Origin: Methylomonas sp.
Lineage (GTDB): Bacteria; Pseudomonadota; Gammaproteobacteria; Methylococcales; Methylomonadaceae
DNA length: 64,000 nucleotides
Assembly (NCBI GenBank): GCA_002928965.1
Contig: PERU01000004.1
Coordinates: 1 to 64,000 of the forward strand
Direction: 5' to 3'
The notes under the pieces are model-generated. The model saw only the letters and a list, made by a program, of their open reading frames with translations, was not told the origin of the DNA and ran no database searches. A program made the position numbers and the translations under genes. Shown one piece after another: positions 18,136 through 27,916 of the stretch (positions are counted from its first letter, which is position 1; the number at the start of each line of letters is the position of its first letter).

Positions 18136-18750
18136 TTACTCTCCCAGCATGCCTCTTTCGATGATGAAATCGGCTACTGAGTCCAGGCCGTGACCAACCT
18201 TGATATTGGTAAACACAAACGGCCGCTCGCCGCGCATTTTCTTGGCATCCCGATCCATCACTTCCAGTGAGGCACCGACATAAGGCGCCAAATCGATTTT
18301 ATTGATGACTAATAAATCCGACCGGGTAATGCCGGGGCCGCCCTTGCGCGGAATCTTGTCACCAGCCGATACATCGATCACATAAATCGTTAAATCGGCC
18401 AGTTCCGGGCTGAAAGTAGCGCTGAGATTGTCGCCGCCACTTTCTACCATCACAAAATCCAGTTCCGGCCAACGTTCGCACAATTCATCAACCGCCGCCA
18501 AATTCATCGACGCATCCTCGCGAATTGCGGTATGCGGACAGCCGCCGGTTTCCACGCCCAGGATTCTCTCTTCCGGCAAGGCCTGACTGCGGATCAGAAA
18601 TTGCTGGTCCTCGCGGGTATAAATGTCGTTGGTGACCACGCCGATCTGAAATTGATCGCGCATTTTCTTGCACAGCGCGTCCACCAACGCTGTTTTACCG
18701 GAACCGACCGGCCCGCCTATGCCTACACGTAAGACTTGTTTAGGGTTCAT
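18136..18750 (-). CDS. ureG: Urease accessory GTPase UreG
   Basis: The 204-residue SIMIBI-class GTPase hydrolyses GTP during nickel insertion into urease. P-loop GGPVGSGKT (residues 12-20), the Ni-binding CPH in [31 protein letters not shown], and the base-specificity NKID are all present. I start at ATG 18750 ([10 protein letters not shown]), which has AGAGG 6 nt upstream; a longer frame to 18804 would add 18 residues not found in the family. It is the last gene of ureE-ureF-ureG. Confidence 0.96.
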   Translation of the reverse strand: MNPKQVLRVGIGGPVGSGKTALVDALCKKMRDQFQIGVVTNDIYTREDQQFLIRSQALPEERILGVETGGCPHTAIREDASMNLAAVDELCERWPELDFVMVESGGDNLSATFSPELADLTIYVIDVSAGDKIPRKGGPGITRSDLLVINKIDLAPYVGASLEVMDRDAKKMRGERPFVFTNIKVGHGLDSVADFIIERGMLGE

Positions 18751-18847
18751 GTCTGCCTCTGTAAAAAGTAGTCCGGAGATAAATCCGGAGTTAAGGTATG
18801 CCAAGCCTTGATTGCGCTACGCTGCATTGAGGCTGCCTGATTTAAAT

Positions 18848-19522
18848 TCACGAGCGGAATAATCGCGAGTATTGCATTTCGTGCCGGCTGCTGGTTAAGG
18901 CCAGCCCGAAGCAACTGCCCCCAATTTCGCTGTCGGCCAAGTCGACGGCCTGCTCCACCAAAGCTGGCAAGTCGCCAGCCAAGTCTTTCAGTAATCTCTG
19001 CCCGGCAACTTGGCCTAATGGCACCAGTTTGACCGCGCATAATACTTGGTTCTCCAGCCAGCCCCACAAATAGCCTGTGAGGGTATCGACCTTGCTGATT
19101 TGCCAACGTGCTGCTGCCAAGGCAAACAAGTTTGCCAAGGTGGCATCGGGGCGTTTTAACCAATCACTAGCCTCGGGAACTTCCAAATTTACCAGTAAGC
19201 GGGCCAGTGCCTGACCGGTGTGTCTATCTTCAGAGCGCAACTCGGCTGTTTCACGGCAGGCGGTTAATACACCGCTCCAATACGCCACTGCGGCTATATC
19301 GTTGCTATTCCAGGCATCGTATAGCCGAGCCAGAATCGGTGCATCGACCCGGCTCAAGCCGTTTTGCAATAAGCCATGCAGCCATGCTGCGGCTTGTTCG
19401 GCATTTGTAATCCAGCCATCCGCAACGGCTCTTTCCAGTCCTTGCGAATAGCTGTACATACCGATAGGCAGACCTGGGCTGACCAGTTGTAACAGTCTTA
19501 ACAGAGACAAATCAGTGACCAT
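18848..19522 (-). CDS. ureF: Urease accessory protein UreF
   Basis: The 224-residue all-helical protein helps UreG and UreD deliver nickel to apo-urease. The start [20 protein letters not shown] and [14 protein letters not shown] are diagnostic, as is [20 protein letters not shown] use ATG 19522, which overlaps the end of ureE by 11 nt. ureG follows after 97 nt. The structural genes ureABC are not in this window. Confidence 0.93.
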   Translation of the reverse strand: MVTDLSLLRLLQLVSPGLPIGMYSYSQGLERAVADGWITNAEQAAAWLHGLLQNGLSRVDAPILARLYDAWNSNDIAAVAYWSGVLTACRETAELRSEDRHTGQALARLLVNLEVPEASDWLKRPDATLANLFALAAARWQISKVDTLTGYLWGWLENQVLCAVKLVPLGQVAGQRLLKDLAGDLPALVEQAVDLADSEIGGSCFGLALTSSRHEMQYSRLFRS

Positions 19523-19943
19523 GATTGTGATATGCGCCGGATTCAGGTTCAAAGGGTAGGGTGTGCTGTTCGACCGTTAAGCCTAAGCCAACCAACATTT
19601 GATCAAGTACGTGATCGGCCAGATAACGCAGTTCGTCGGGTAGAATTTGCAACGCAATATGGCGGTTGCCAAGGTGGTAGCAGGCGCGGGCAAACAGTAA
19701 CGGATCGTCGCATTTGACGACTGATAATTGTTCCGGAGCCGCGTCGACGCGTACTTTAAAACCTTGGTTGTTGGTCAATATTGCTCCATGGCGCAGGGTT
19801 TGGCCGCGCGGCAGGAATACACCGACCTGGAGGCCGCTTTTTGTTGTGGCCGGTTGCCTTGATTTTTGGCGGGCTTCAAAAGGCAGGATTAGGGTATCGT
19901 CAGGCTGTTCTTCGGTTTGAGTTGTTTCGGTGAGTTTCAGCAT
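19512..19943 (-). CDS. ureE: Urease accessory metallochaperone UreE
   Basis: The 143-residue nickel chaperone has the UreE order: N-terminal beta domain ([29 protein letters not shown]), the C-terminal [12 protein letters not shown] motif with the conserved metal-site His, and a short His-containing tail (YHNHGH). I start at ATG 19943 (MLKLTETTQ); a longer frame upstream to 19991 would add 16 residues with no family match. It is the first gene of the ureEFG unit. The His-rich tail is short compared with enteric UreE. Confidence 0.92.
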   Translation of the reverse strand: MLKLTETTQTEEQPDDTLILPFEARQKSRQPATTKSGLQVGVFLPRGQTLRHGAILTNNQGFKVRVDAAPEQLSVVKCDDPLLFARACYHLGNRHIALQILPDELRYLADHVLDQMLVGLGLTVEQHTLPFEPESGAYHNHGH

Positions 19944-20142
19944 CTTCGTTAATAAAAGGGTTATGACTGTTTGGTTAAATACAACATTCATCCGATTCCG
20001 CTTCGTTAAGGTGAGCGTACCTGCCGATTTCAGGGACGTAATTATTAAATTATCCCAGCAAGTTATTCTGCGTGAAGAACTTAGTCTATACGCTCATCGA
20101 TTGCTGCCCCTCCATTTACCAATGCGGGCCGGTTATTTACGA

Positions 20143-20385
20143 TTAAAAGCGCCAAGTCAGCGAACGGATAAAATCATCAAGTTGCTGAGCATCGAATGGC
20201 CAGCCTATTTCCATGCCGGTAGCCAAATGTAATAGCACGGGGATACGAATGGCGTAAGATTGCTGAGCCTGTTCGTCGTCCATGATGTCGCGCGTCTCAA
20301 AGCTCACGCCGGCTTGCAACAGCAATATCTCGGCTTCATCACATAAATGGCAGCCTGCGGTGCCGAATAAAATCAACTCAGCCAT
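20143..20385 (-). CDS. Glutaredoxin-family (DUF836-like) thiol protein
   Basis: An 80-residue thioredoxin-fold protein with the active site GCHLC at residues 11-15, then DEAEILLLQAGVSFETRDIMDD and the cis-Pro IRIPVLL. This is the DUF836 type of short glutaredoxin-like protein. Its start overlaps the stop of a 45-codon gene upstream (TAATG), so the pair is coupled and probably read through from metH. It may reduce a disulfide or serve MetH-linked redox chemistry, but this is only a guess from context. Confidence 0.85.
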   Translation of the reverse strand: MAELILFGTAGCHLCDEAEILLLQAGVSFETRDIMDDEQAQQSYAIRIPVLLHLATGMEIGWPFDAQQLDDFIRSLTWRF

Positions 20386-20522
20386 TAGTGTGTTGCGATC
20401 TCGCCTGAAAACAAGTGATGAAAAACATTCGTAATATCAGGCGCATACCCATAAAAACCGCCACTGCCCCAGTGATTGGAAGGCAGCAGGTGTTCCAAAA
20501 CATTTTCAACACGTAATGACAT
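20385..20522 (-). CDS. Short hypothetical protein between metH and the glutaredoxin gene
   Basis: A 45-codon frame on the minus strand (MSLRVENVLEHLLPSNHWGS ... FHHLFSGEIATH) starts 14 nt after the metH stop and ends in a TAATG overlap with the glutaredoxin-type gene. It contains no membrane segment or known motif but is rich in aromatic residues and His. The overlap geometry and the codon use support a real gene. I do not recognise the protein. Confidence 0.5.
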   Translation of the reverse strand: MSLRVENVLEHLLPSNHWGSGGFYGYAPDITNVFHHLFSGEIATH

Positions 20523-20536
20523 GATTCAGTTACGGC

Positions 20537-23500
20537 TTAATGATGTAAATGTGCTGCCAGCCAGCGTTCGGCCACTTCCAGATTCAAGCCTTTACGTTTG
20601 GCATAGTCTTGTAATTGATCCTGTTCGATTTTGCCGACGTTAAAATACTGCGAGTCAGGATGCGAGAAGTACCAGCCACTCACTGCTGCAGTCGGGTACA
20701 TCGCGAAGTTTTCAGTTAATTCGATGGTGGTGTGTTCGGTGACATTCAACAGCGCAAATAATTTGGCCTTTTCGGTGTGATCCGGGCAGGCTGGATAACC
20801 GGGCGCCGGACGGATACCTTGGTAAGCTTCCTCAATTAGGGCGTTGTTATCGTGGGTTTCATCGGCGGCATAGCCCCAATATTCCCGACGCACAGTTTGA
20901 TGCATGTACTCTGCAAACGCTTCCGCCAATCGGTCGGCCAGGGCTTTCAGCATGATGCTGCTGTAATCGTCGTGGTCTTTTTCAAATTCAGCCAGTTTGG
21001 TTTCAATACCAATGCCGGCGGTTACAGCAAAGCCGCCGACATAATCGGCTATGCCGCTACCGGCTGGGGCGATGAAATCTGCCAGGCAGTAATTGGGACG
21101 GCCCGGTGCTTTGATGTTTTGCTGACGTAAATGATGTAGTGTTTCCAGTTGTTGGGAGCGGCTATCGTCCTTATACAACAGAATGTCATCGTCGTGGCTA
21201 TTAGCCGGAAAGAAGCCAATCACGGCTTTAGCGCCTAACCAGTGTTCACTGATGATTTTTTGCAGCATTGCTTGTGCGTCGGCGAACAGCTTGGTGGCTT
21301 CTGTGCCGACCACTTCGTCTTTTAATATGGCAGGATAGCGACCAGACAACTCCCAGGTCTGGAAAAACGGTGTCCAGTCGATGTAGCGCGCCAGGGTGTC
21401 CAGAGACATGTTATCGATTACCTGAGTGCCCAGAAATTTGGGTTTTACAGGTTGATAACCGGCAAAGTCAAATTTATTGCGACGGGCTTTTTGCAGATCC
21501 AGTTGCGGATTTTTGGCGTGACGGCCTTTGTGTCGTTCGCGCACCTGTTCGTATTCGGCACGGGTTTTTTCGACAAATTCGGTTTTCAGATCGTCACTTA
21601 ACAAGGCGCTGACCACGCCAACACTGCGAGACGCATCGGTCACATAAATGGTGGGGTGCTGATAATTGGGTTCGATTTTTACCGCCGTGTGGGCGCGTGA
21701 GGTGGTGGCGCCACCAATCATCAACGGAATTTTGAATCCTTGACGTTGCATTTCTTTGGCGACATGCACCATTTCATCCAGTGACGGGGTAATCAGGCCG
21801 CTCAGGCCAATCACGTCGACATTTTCATCGCGGGCGGTTTTTAAAATGGTATCGGCTGGTACCATCACGCCCAAGTCGATCACTTCATAATTGTTGCATT
21901 GCAATACCACGCCAACGATATTTTTACCGATGTCGTGGACGTCGCCTTTGACGGTAGCCATCAATACTTTGCCGTTAGTCTGCCTAACCGAGCCATCGAT
22001 TTCGGCATCCATGAACGGCATCAGATAAGCGACAGCTTTTTTCATCACCCGAGCGGATTTGACGACTTGCGGCAAAAACATCTTGCCTTCGCCGAACAAA
22101 TCGCCCACCACGTTCATGCCGTCCATCAACGGACCTTCGATGACATGCAGCGGTTTTTCGGCTTCTAATCGTGCGGCTTCGGTATCTTCTTCAATGTAAT
22201 CGGCGATGCCCTTCACCAAGGCATGTTCCAGGCGTTTGCTGACCGGCCACTCGCGCCATTCCAGGGTTTCCTGTTTGGCGATTTGTCCGGACCCACGATA
22301 TTTTTCGGCAATGTCCAGTAACTTTTCAGTGCCTTCCGGGGTGCGGTTCAGAATCACGTCTTCGACGGCATTACGCAATTCATCGGGAATATCCGCATAA
22401 ATAGCCAGCTGTCCGGCATTGACGATACCCATATCCATGCCAGCCCTCACCGCGTGGTATAGGAATACCGCATGGATGGCTTCCCTCACCGGATTGTTGC
22501 CACGGAAGGAAAACGATACGTTGGAGACGCCGCCGGAAATCAGGGCGTGTGGCAGGGTTTGCTTGATTATACGGGTGGCTTCGATGAAGTCGACGCCGTA
22601 ATTGTTATGTTCTTCGATGCCGGTGGCGACCGCAAAAATATTGGGGTCAAAGATAATGTCTTCGGGTGGAAAGCCAACCTGTTCGGTCAGTATTTTATAG
22701 GCGCGGGTACAGATCTCAACCTTGCGCTCCATAGTGTCGGCTTGGCCTTGTTCGTCAAACGCCATCACAATGACTGCAGCGCCATAGCGGCGCACTAATT
22801 GTGCATGTTTGATAAAAGCCTCTTCGCCTTCTTTAATGGAAATCGAATTGACGACCCCCTTACCTTGAATGCATTTCAGGCCGGCTTCCAGAATGTCCCA
22901 TTTGGAAGAGTCCAGCATGATGGGCACTTTGGCGATGTCGGGTTCGGCAGCCAGCAGGTTCAAAAAGCGCACCATCGCTGCTTTGGATTCCAGCATGCCT
23001 TCATCCATATTGATGTCGATGATCTGTGCGCCGTTTTCGACTTGCTGTTTAGCGACTTCCAGCGCTTCTTCGTAGCGTTCTTCAATGATCATTTTCTTGA
23101 ACACCGCCGAGCCGGTGACGTTGGTACGCTCGCCGACGTTAACAAACAAGGTTTCCGGGCCGATGCTCATGGCTTCCAAACCGGCTAGGTGGCAGCGTTT
23201 TTCCAGTTCAGGAATTTTGCGGGGCGGATATTTGCTAACGGCGTTGACGATGGCGCGGATGGTATCCGGTGAAGTACCGCAGCAACCGCCGATAATATTT
23301 AAGTAGCCATTCTCGGCCCAATCGGCCAGTTCTGCAGCCATTTGTTCCGGCGTTTCGTCGTATTCGCCAAATTCGTTGGGTAAGCCGGCGTTGGGGTGCG
23401 CGGAAACAAAGGTATCGGCAATATTGGAAAGTTCTTCGATATATTGGCGTAATTCCTGGGCACCCAAGGCACAGTTGAAGCCAATCGATATGGGTTTGAC

Positions 23501-24208
23501 GTGTTTGAGTGAAGTCCAAAATGCGGCGGCGGTTTGGCCCGATAAGGTCCGGCCGGAAGCGTCGGTAATGGTGCCGGAAATCATCACCGGTAGTTTGTAG
23601 CCGAGTTTGTCGAAAGTAGCTTCTACGGCAAAAATGGCGGCTTTGGCGTTCAGGGTATCGAAGACGGTTTCGATCAGAATAATGTCGGCACCCCCGTCGA
23701 TCAAGCCTTGAGTCGCTTCGCTGTATGCGATGACTAGGTCGTCGAAGGTGATATTGCGGAAACCGGGATCGTTGACATCCGGTGACATCGACGAGGTGCG
23801 GTTGGTTGGTCCTAGCACACCCGCGACGAAACGGGGCTTATCCGGTGTCAGCGCCGAAAACTCATCGGCAGCCTGTTTAGCTACGCGTGCCGAGGCGAGG
23901 TTAATTTCATAGGCCAGATCTTCCATCTGGTAATCGGCCATGGCCACTTTGGTGGCATTAAAGGTATTGGTTTCGATGATGTCCGATCCGGCGTCCAGAT
24001 AAGCCTTGTGAATGGCTTTGATGATCTCGGGTTGCGTCAGTGACAGCAGGTCATTATTGCCTTTAAGATCGGTTGGCCAGTTGGCAAACCGTTCGCCTCG
24101 ATAATCCTTTTCCCCTAACTTGTAGCTCTGTATCATGGTGCCCATGGCGCCATCCAGATATAAAATCCTTTGTGTTAATTGCTGATCTAATCGTTGTATG
24201 CTGTTCAT
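20537..24208 (-). CDS. metH: Cobalamin-dependent methionine synthase
   Basis: The 1223-residue enzyme transfers methyl from methyltetrahydrofolate to homocysteine through cobalamin. In order: homocysteine domain with zinc ligands in IGFNCALG and [13 protein letters not shown] (about residues 1-340); pterin-binding domain ([23 protein letters not shown]); cap and B12 domain with DVHDIGKNI (the cobalamin-ligand His) and [18 protein letters not shown]-terminal reactivation domain binding S-adenosylmethionine ([15 protein letters not shown]). ATG 24208 is chosen because [14 protein letters not shown] aligns with the family start; a TTG at 24238 would add 10 residues. No cobalamin riboswitch was seen before it. 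Confidence 0.97.
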   Translation of the reverse strand: MNSIQRLDQQLTQRILYLDGAMGTMIQSYKLGEKDYRGERFANWPTDLKGNNDLLSLTQPEIIKAIHKAYLDAGSDIIETNTFNATKVAMADYQMEDLAYEINLASARVAKQAADEFSALTPDKPRFVAGVLGPTNRTSSMSPDVNDPGFRNITFDDLVIAYSEATQGLIDGGADIILIETVFDTLNAKAAIFAVEATFDKLGYKLPVMISGTITDASGRTLSGQTAAAFWTSLKHVKPISIGFNCALGAQELRQYIEELSNIADTFVSAHPNAGLPNEFGEYDETPEQMAAELADWAENGYLNIIGGCCGTSPDTIRAIVNAVSKYPPRKIPELEKRCHLAGLEAMSIGPETLFVNVGERTNVTGSAVFKKMIIEERYEEALEVAKQQVENGAQIIDINMDEGMLESKAAMVRFLNLLAAEPDIAKVPIMLDSSKWDILEAGLKCIQGKGVVNSISIKEGEEAFIKHAQLVRRYGAAVIVMAFDEQGQADTMERKVEICTRAYKILTEQVGFPPEDIIFDPNIFAVATGIEEHNNYGVDFIEATRIIKQTLPHALISGGVSNVSFSFRGNNPVREAIHAVFLYHAVRAGMDMGIVNAGQLAIYADIPDELRNAVEDVILNRTPEGTEKLLDIAEKYRGSGQIAKQETLEWREWPVSKRLEHALVKGIADYIEEDTEAARLEAEKPLHVIEGPLMDGMNVVGDLFGEGKMFLPQVVKSARVMKKAVAYLMPFMDAEIDGSVRQTNGKVLMATVKGDVHDIGKNIVGVVLQCNNYEVIDLGVMVPADTILKTARDENVDVIGLSGLITPSLDEMVHVAKEMQRQGFKIPLMIGGATTSRAHTAVKIEPNYQHPTIYVTDASRSVGVVSALLSDDLKTEFVEKTRAEYEQVRERHKGRHAKNPQLDLQKARRNKFDFAGYQPVKPKFLGTQVIDNMSLDTLARYIDWTPFFQTWELSGRYPAILKDEVVGTEATKLFADAQAMLQKIISEHWLGAKAVIGFFPANSHDDDILLYKDDSRSQQLETLHHLRQQNIKAPGRPNYCLADFIAPAGSGIADYVGGFAVTAGIGIETKLAEFEKDHDDYSSIMLKALADRLAEAFAEYMHQTVRREYWGYAADETHDNNALIEEAYQGIRPAPGYPACPDHTEKAKLFALLNVTEHTTIELTENFAMYPTAAVSGWYFSHPDSQYFNVGKIEQDQLQDYAKRKGLNLEVAERWLAAHLHH

Positions 24209-24286
24209 TGGCAGGAAAATTCGGAAGTTAAATCTCAACAGGCTTTAAATTAAGGCGTATTTTGAACCTTTGATATTGAGGAAATT

Positions 24287-24475
24287 ATGTCTAAACCCAG
24301 TATATTACATGTGGTTAAAAGTGTGTTTGCCGCTGCGATTGGCGTACAAAGCAATAAAAACCGGGAGCTAGATTTCAAGCATGGCTCACTGCCCGCTTAT
24401 ATCATTGTAGGACTAATTGGCACAGTGTTATTTATCATTGCGATAGTGGCTGTCGTATCGCTGGTCATCGGTTGA
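24287..24475 (+). CDS. DUF2970 family small membrane protein
   Basis: The 62-residue protein has a soluble start (ILHVVKSVFAAAIGVQSNKN, then RELDFKHGS) and one C-terminal membrane helix (AYIIVGLIGTVLFIIAIVAV). This is the DUF2970 layout. The function of the family is unknown. It is divergent from metH and ends 22 nt before a bidirectional terminator. Confidence 0.85.
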   Translation: MSKPSILHVVKSVFAAAIGVQSNKNRELDFKHGSLPAYIIVGLIGTVLFIIAIVAVVSLVIG

Positions 24476-24496
24476 TTTGTTTTACTTTTGCGCATT

Positions 24497-24526
24497 AAAA
24501 AGCCCAAGTAATGACTTGGGCTTTTT
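24497..24526. terminator. Bidirectional terminator
   Basis: A perfect 13-bp inverted repeat (AAAAAGCCCAAGT at 24497-24509 and ACTTGGGCTTTTT at 24514-24526) with a 4-nt loop and A/T tails on both sides lies between two convergent genes. It can terminate both the DUF2970 gene and the minus-strand membrane-protein gene. Confidence 0.92.
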
Positions 24527-24542
24527 AAGCAGATAGCAAGCT

Positions 24543-24962
24543 TTAGTTGCTGGATGTTTTGAAGCTGTTTTTGATGCTTTCGAACATTTCTTTAACGCCG
24601 GAAAACAGGTTGGCAGGTGTCAATGCTTCTTTCATAATAAACAAAGAACGAATCACTGAAACACTCAAGAAGCCAGCCATTGGTGGCAAAAATTCAAACA
24701 GAACCGGCATAAACCAGCCACCGGCACCTTCTTGGGTTTTACGATCGCCAACGCTGGTCAGGTCACGGTCGTATTCGCCGCCAACGTCTTTGCCGTCCAG
24801 GCCATCAATAATCATAATATTGATGTTGTAGAACAGCACTTGAACGACCAAAAACACAACCGCACAAATGCTTACCCACAACAGAACTCTATCTTTTTTT
24901 GCTTTCATCAATGACTGGTAAACCCAGATCACTGTTAATATCATCACGATACCGCCAATCAT
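24543..24962 (-). CDS. Hypothetical membrane protein
   Basis: A 139-residue protein with two N-terminal membrane helices (GGIVMILTVIWVYQSLM and VLLWVSICAVVFLVVQVLFY), a charged loop (DGKDVGGEYDRDLTSVGDRK), a third hydrophobic stretch and an amphipathic C-terminus. AGGGG lies 6-7 nt before ATG 24962. I do not recognise the family. It is divergent from the 42-residue membrane protein at 25178 and shares the same regulatory region. Confidence 0.7.
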   Translation of the reverse strand: MIGGIVMILTVIWVYQSLMKAKKDRVLLWVSICAVVFLVVQVLFYNINIMIIDGLDGKDVGGEYDRDLTSVGDRKTQEGAGGWFMPVLFEFLPPMAGFLSVSVIRSLFIMKEALTPANLFSGVKEMFESIKNSFKTSSN

Positions 24963-25064
24963 AACTTTCCCCTATAAGTACTGTTTTTATTTTTGTAAAT
25001 TCAGTTTGAAAACTCATACTACCATAAACCATCAAGATGGCAATTTGTGTAGGTATGTTTATAC

Positions 25065-25109
25065 GATAATTATCATTTACTTGACTTTAAAGTCATCTAA
25101 AGTAACATA
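25065..25109 (+). promoter_or_regulatory. Promoter region with Fur-box-like and palindromic elements
   Basis: GATAATTATC (25065-25074, a perfect palindrome; the minus strand reads ATGATAATTATCG) resembles the core of a Fur box. Next to it is TGACTTTAAAGTCA (25082-25095), also a perfect palindrome, which overlaps a -35 candidate TTGACT at 25081-25086; a -10 candidate TAACAT follows 16 bp later. The region drives the small gene at 25178 and perhaps the divergent gene at 24962. Regulator identity is inferred from motif only. Confidence 0.5.
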
Positions 25110-25177
25110 TCAACCTCAAAGCCGATTCAGTTGGCTGGCAATTTTTTATAACAACATAACAAAGGTAGGAGGCACCC

Positions 25178-25306
25178 ATGGGAGCGATCTTAGACTTAAC
25201 AGAAATGTTAAAAGAACCATCAGGTATGATTGGAGCGGTAGTAATTATCGCTGCAGGATACTTCTTCGTTAAATGGGTGTTTGCTGAGCCTAAAGACGAA
25301 GAATAA
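25178..25306 (+). CDS. Very small single-pass membrane protein (42 residues)
   Basis: MGAILDLTEMLKEPSGMIGA is followed by one clear membrane helix (VVIIAAGYFFVKWVF) and a charged tail (AEPKDEE). The ribosome site is unusually strong (AGGTAGGAGGCACCC before ATG), there is a well-formed promoter region at 25065-25109 and a private terminator at 25341-25374. These signs point to a well-expressed small protein. I do not recognise the family; it could be a subunit or regulator of a membrane complex. Confidence 0.75.
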   Translation: MGAILDLTEMLKEPSGMIGAVVIIAAGYFFVKWVFAEPKDEE

Positions 25307-25340
25307 GCTAGATAGCTTCTAAAGCCTAGTTTTTCTGATT

Positions 25341-25374
25341 AAAGGCGGCACGGTCTACCGAAGCCGCCTTTTTT
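25341..25374 (+). terminator. Rho-independent terminator of the 42-residue protein gene
   Basis: AAAGGCGGC (25341-25349) pairs with GCCGCCTTT (25363-25371) over a 13-nt loop, followed by TTT. It lies 34 nt past the stop codon. This places the start of the next gene after the hairpin. Confidence 0.88.
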
Positions 25375-25440
25375 GTGCCCAGTCAATTTTGGGCCGGCAA
25401 AATACCTTATAATTTGTATATTTTTGACTTCCGATCAAAG

Positions 25441-27348
25441 ATGTACAAGCAACTCGCCACTAAAATCCTCTCCGTTTTCCAAAAACAGGCCCCTGCCACC
25501 GGTGTCGGTTTGTTCAGGTTGTTATTTGGTTTAATCACCTTGCAGGAAGTTTTTTTCCTGATTTATTTCAATCATCTGATTTTCGACCCCATCCCATACA
25601 TGGATGTGGAATTTCCAATGATCAGTTTTTTTCTTTGGATCTGGGCGGCTATTGCGTTTTGCCTGATGATTGGTTATCGCTGTCAATCTACAAGTATCGC
25701 CAACTATCTGTTTTGGCTGGTGTTCGTTAATTTCACACCGATGCAGCGCGATTTCGATGGCGGCTTTGATTTGTTTATGATCGGCGCCAATTTTTTTCTG
25801 ATTTTCATGCCGATCGATAAAGCTTTTTCTATCGATAATCTTAGAAAAAAGCTTGCCACTCCCTTCGTTCGCACAGTTCAGTTGTCCCCAGTGGAAGTCT
25901 CCCGGTTGACTTACTATCTGCCCGTCATCATCTGCTTGGGATTTTTATACTTCGATTCCGTCATACATAAAATGTTTGCCGAGCATTGGCGCAACGGTTT
26001 AGGAGCCTGGTTACCATCGTCGATGCCTTATTACATGTCGGCATTGGATTTGACTTGGTTTCTGAACATCGAAAGTCTGCAAAAGCTGATTGGTTACACC
26101 ATTATTGTTTTTCAATTAACCTTTTTGGTGTTTTTTCATTTTCGTTTGTTAAGACCGATTTACTTATTTATCGGTATGGCCATGCATTTAGGTATTGCGC
26201 TGTCGTTCAACATTTATCCTTTTGGTATGGGTATGTTGATTTTTTATACCTTGATGATGCCTTTTTCCTGGTATCGCCGCATTGGGTTGTGGGTGAAAAG
26301 ACCGCGTGCTGTATTGACGGTTTTTTACGATCAACAATGCCCTTTATGCAATCGTACGGTTATGATTTTGAATCATTTTGACATTCGACATGGGGTAGCT
26401 TTCAAACCAGCGCAAGTGCATGCCCGTGACTATCCATCATTAAGTCAAATTGATGAACAAACGTTGCTGACCGATTTATATGCTGTGGATGAAGCTGGTT
26501 TGGTTTATGCGGGCGTCGATACCTATGCGCAGATATTGATTGCAATGGGCTACCCAGCTATTGTCGGTTGGGTTATGAAGTTGCCCATGATTCATTCCCT
26601 GGTAAGTGTTTGCTATCGACGTATTGCAGACAACAGGACCCGTTTGAATTGCGACGTCAGTTGCATCAAAGCAGAGGTGCCTATTTTTCCGGTTAGTTTG
26701 TATGATCAGATTTTTGCTGTCGATCAAGCTAAATTACAAAAGCGCCATGCCTATAAAATCGCAAAATTGTTAACGTTCATTATTCTGATGCAACTGAATA
26801 GCAGCCTGCATTATGGCTTGCTGTATCGGCTAAAAGTCGATACCCGGGCATCTGCGATAACCAGTGTCATGGCAGATATGAGTAATGCAGTATTGATGTT
26901 TTCGCATACGTTTTTGGGCATCACTCCACATGCCTTGTATCTGCATGATCATTTCGAAGGCTACGAGCATGTGCTGGCTATTACTTATCAGGATGAAACT
27001 GGAGAGGAGCACTGGCTCCCTTTTGTAAACGAGCAAGGGCGGTTGTTGGCGCCTAATTGGGGGCGGGTGCATTCGATGTGGGCCAACATTGCCGTGACGC
27101 CTAATATCGATGAAATACGCCTAAAAAAATTCATCATGAAGGTCACCGCATTTTGGGGTAAAAAGCTCGATCTGAATCTGGACAATACCCGTTTCATTAT
27201 CAAAATGAAAAAAATCAAGGCGCCATTTTTATGGGAAAAAGATCTAAGAAACATAAACTTATCAGGTGAATGGTTGGCAATTGGCTCTGCCGAATGGCGG
27301 GCTAAGGAAATCAAGATTAATCTGCCAAAAGATATTGATGCGCTATGA
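25441..27348 (+). CDS. HTTM membrane domain fused to DCC-type thiol-disulfide oxidoreductase
   Basis: The 635-residue protein has an N-terminal HTTM (vitamin K-dependent-carboxylase-like) membrane domain of several helices (about residues 20-280, with IHKMFAEHWRNGLGAWLPSS at the region where the family carries its catalytic Lys) followed by a DCC/DUF393 domain (VFYDQQCPLCNRTVMIL, CxxC at residues 300-303) and a long C-terminal part with another hydrophobic helix. ATG 25441 is chosen; a frame upstream to 25375 would run into the terminator. HTTM-DCC fusions occur in other bacteria without known substrates. A carboxylase role is not implied; redox function of the CxxC is a reasonable inference. 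Confidence 0.8.
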   Translation: MYKQLATKILSVFQKQAPATGVGLFRLLFGLITLQEVFFLIYFNHLIFDPIPYMDVEFPMISFFLWIWAAIAFCLMIGYRCQSTSIANYLFWLVFVNFTPMQRDFDGGFDLFMIGANFFLIFMPIDKAFSIDNLRKKLATPFVRTVQLSPVEVSRLTYYLPVIICLGFLYFDSVIHKMFAEHWRNGLGAWLPSSMPYYMSALDLTWFLNIESLQKLIGYTIIVFQLTFLVFFHFRLLRPIYLFIGMAMHLGIALSFNIYPFGMGMLIFYTLMMPFSWYRRIGLWVKRPRAVLTVFYDQQCPLCNRTVMILNHFDIRHGVAFKPAQVHARDYPSLSQIDEQTLLTDLYAVDEAGLVYAGVDTYAQILIAMGYPAIVGWVMKLPMIHSLVSVCYRRIADNRTRLNCDVSCIKAEVPIFPVSLYDQIFAVDQAKLQKRHAYKIAKLLTFIILMQLNSSLHYGLLYRLKVDTRASAITSVMADMSNAVLMFSHTFLGITPHALYLHDHFEGYEHVLAITYQDETGEEHWLPFVNEQGRLLAPNWGRVHSMWANIAVTPNIDEIRLKKFIMKVTAFWGKKLDLNLDNTRFIIKMKKIKAPFLWEKDLRNINLSGEWLAIGSAEWRAKEIKINLPKDIDAL

Positions 27349-27463
27349 AAACGTTGTTTAAATTTGGGTGTTGCAAAAAAATATTTTCATGCATTAGAAT
27401 TCATCCCGCCCATAAAGGGGGCAATTAAAATTATAAAAATCCCTATTTAATTCGGAGGATGTT

Positions 27464-27601
27464 ATGAAAAAAGTATTTTCTGTGTTGGCTATGGCACTCA
27501 TGATTGTCAGCTTGAGCGGCTGCATGGATGATCCTGATCAAGGAAATCCAAAACCTAAAGGCTACGGCACGCCGGGTCAACAAGGTTCTGGCGTAAAATA
27601 A
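27464..27601 (+). CDS. Small lipoprotein, copy 1 (45 residues)
   Basis: The signal peptide MKKVFSVLAMALMIVSLSGC ends in a lipobox LSGC with the acylated Cys at residue 20. The mature part is very short (MDDPDQGNPKPKGYGT ...). GGAGGA lies 5 nt before the start. It is nearly identical over the first 25 residues to the next gene at 27785, so the two arose by tandem duplication. Function unknown; the Asp after the Cys (C-M-D-D) leaves membrane targeting open. Confidence 0.75.
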   Translation: MKKVFSVLAMALMIVSLSGCMDDPDQGNPKPKGYGTPGQQGSGVK

Positions 27602-27626
27602 TAGTTTGATAGGTTTAATATTCTTG

Positions 27627-27657
27627 CGTAAGGCCCACTGATGTGGGTCTTATGCGT
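27627..27657 (+). terminator. Hairpin after lipoprotein copy 1
   Basis: GCGTAAGGCCCAC and GTGGGTCTTATGCG form an imperfect stem with a 4-nt TGAT loop, followed by TTT. The stem sequence is close to the perfect hairpin after copy 2, so the duplication included the terminator. Confidence 0.65.
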
Positions 27658-27784
27658 TTAGGGATGAGCAAATCGTTTCAAAAGAATATTTAGTTTGCGC
27701 AAGCAGTTTTGCCATGATATAAATTCCCCCGTGCTTAATTTTATTAGTACACAAAAATATAAAAAACTTTAATTGGAGGATGTT

Positions 27785-27907
27785 ATGAAAAAAGTATTGT
27801 CTCTTTTAGCTATGACCCTGATGATTGTTGGCCTGAGCGGTTGCATGGATGATCCAGATGCGTCAAAACAAAAAGTTTCTAGCTCTACTTCTTCAGTACA
27901 GCTGTAA
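27785..27907 (+). CDS. Small lipoprotein, copy 2 (40 residues)
   Basis: MKKVLSLLAMTLMIVGLSGC carries a lipobox LSGC at residues 17-20, then MDDPDASKQKVSSSTSSVQL. The first 25 residues and the GGAGGATGTT leader match copy 1 at 27464, while the tails differ. The mature chain of about 20 residues is too short for an enzyme; envelope-associated or toxin-entericidin-like roles are possible but not shown. Confidence 0.72.
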   Translation: MKKVLSLLAMTLMIVGLSGCMDDPDASKQKVSSSTSSVQL

Positions 27908-27916
27908 ATTTTAAAG

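Noticed and set aside
20852-23912. Several long plus-strand frames inside metH
   Set aside because: They are antisense to metH, which is intact over its whole length, and encode no known domain.
24209-24286. Cobalamin riboswitch before metH
   Set aside because: The gap to the divergent gene is under 80 bp and has no B12-box sequence.
25006-25272. An 88-codon plus-strand frame
   Set aside because: It overlaps the promoter region and the 42-residue gene in another frame, which has the much better ribosome site.
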